Shown piece by piece: positions 29,464 to 29,659 of a stretch of DNA of 29,659 nt. The notes under the pieces are model-generated. The model searched no databases. It was not told the DNA's origin and was given only the letters and a program-made list of their open reading frames with translations. How positions within the stretch are numbered: the stretch's first letter is position 1; each line of letters begins with the position of its first letter. This DNA comes from a virus. The stretch lies in the IMG/VR virus record IMGVR_UViG_3300042114_000054, positions 1-29,659 of that record. One strand, given 5' to 3'. The position numbers were made by a program, and so were the translations under genes.

Positions 29464-29659
29464 TTATGACCTCCAGTAATGCTTACACATGTCTTTTACA
29501 TAATCAGGCGCGGGGTTGTATTCAGCAAACCATAGCATAATCGTGGTAGCACCAGGGATACCGCTCCGTACGCCAAGAAATTGTTGCACACACCCCCTGT
29601 GGGTTGGTTCAAAGGCCCCCAACGTGTATTGTTCATACAATCTATCGCTGTATTTTACA
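29464..29659 (-). CDS. C-terminal end of an unknown protein (partial, runs off right edge)
   Basis: The frame ending in TAA at 29464-29466 is open to the window edge: about 64 residues, ending DYVKDMCKHYWRS. It contains GVRSGIPGATTIMLWFAEYN and scattered Cys. Its end holds the ribosome site (GGAGG) of the helicase, so the two genes are tightly coupled. I do not recognise it from this piece. Confidence 0.65.
   Translation of the reverse strand, partial: VKYSDRLYEQYTLGAFEPTHRGCVQQFLGVRSGIPGATTIMLWFAEYNPAPDYVKDMCKHYWRS

Noticed and set aside
1-29659. tRNA genes, attachment sites, insertion sequences
   Set aside because: No T-loop (GGTTCGAATCC-like) or acceptor-stem pattern, no transposase and no integrase were seen on reading both strands.

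Overview
The window looks like about 30 kb of a tailed double-stranded DNA phage with a P22-like (short-tailed, podovirus) virion plan. The evidence is the order small terminase, large terminase, P22-type portal, scaffold, gp5-type coat, gp4-type tail accessory factor, gp10-type stabilisation protein, ejection-type proteins, tailspike. The host cannot be read from the sequence. The virion type, the sigma70-like promoters and the AAGGAG-type ribosome sites fit a Gram-negative bacterium. No integrase, attachment site, tRNA or CRISPR array was seen, so virulent phage or prophage cannot be decided.

Layout. (1) Positions 1-2835: the tail of an unknown gene, then a split Eco57I-like adenine methyltransferase. 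The SAM-binding half (174-791, +) converges on two tandem copies of the NPPY/target-recognition half (835-1797 and 1841-2794, -), separated by a 13-bp hairpin. (2) 2980-3501: a possible gp55-like phage sigma factor directly before the late genes. (3) 3561-24365 (+): packaging, capsid, tail and ejection genes, a tailspike, a collagen-like fibre and a probable lysis end, mostly joined by ATGA or TAATG overlaps. (4) 24417-29659 (-): leftward genes. From the right these are a partial gene, a DnaB-like helicase, several small unknown genes and three tandem copies of a small paralogous gene, each with its own strong promoter.

How it may work. Transcription diverges from the ends: leftward genes for replication and probably host takeover, rightward genes for assembly. 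The sigma-like gene and the repeated motif CACTATACGTG (before the terminase and both tailspike starts) could form a dedicated late-transcription switch. This is inference.

The most unusual theme is tandem duplication. It occurred independently at the methyltransferase catalytic half (about 1 kb unit), the tailspike virion-binding domain plus its leader (about 427 bp unit), and the small leftward gene cassette (exactly 600 bp unit). All three loci could plausibly bear on the interaction with the host: DNA modification, receptor binding, and accessory genes expressed from strong promoters.
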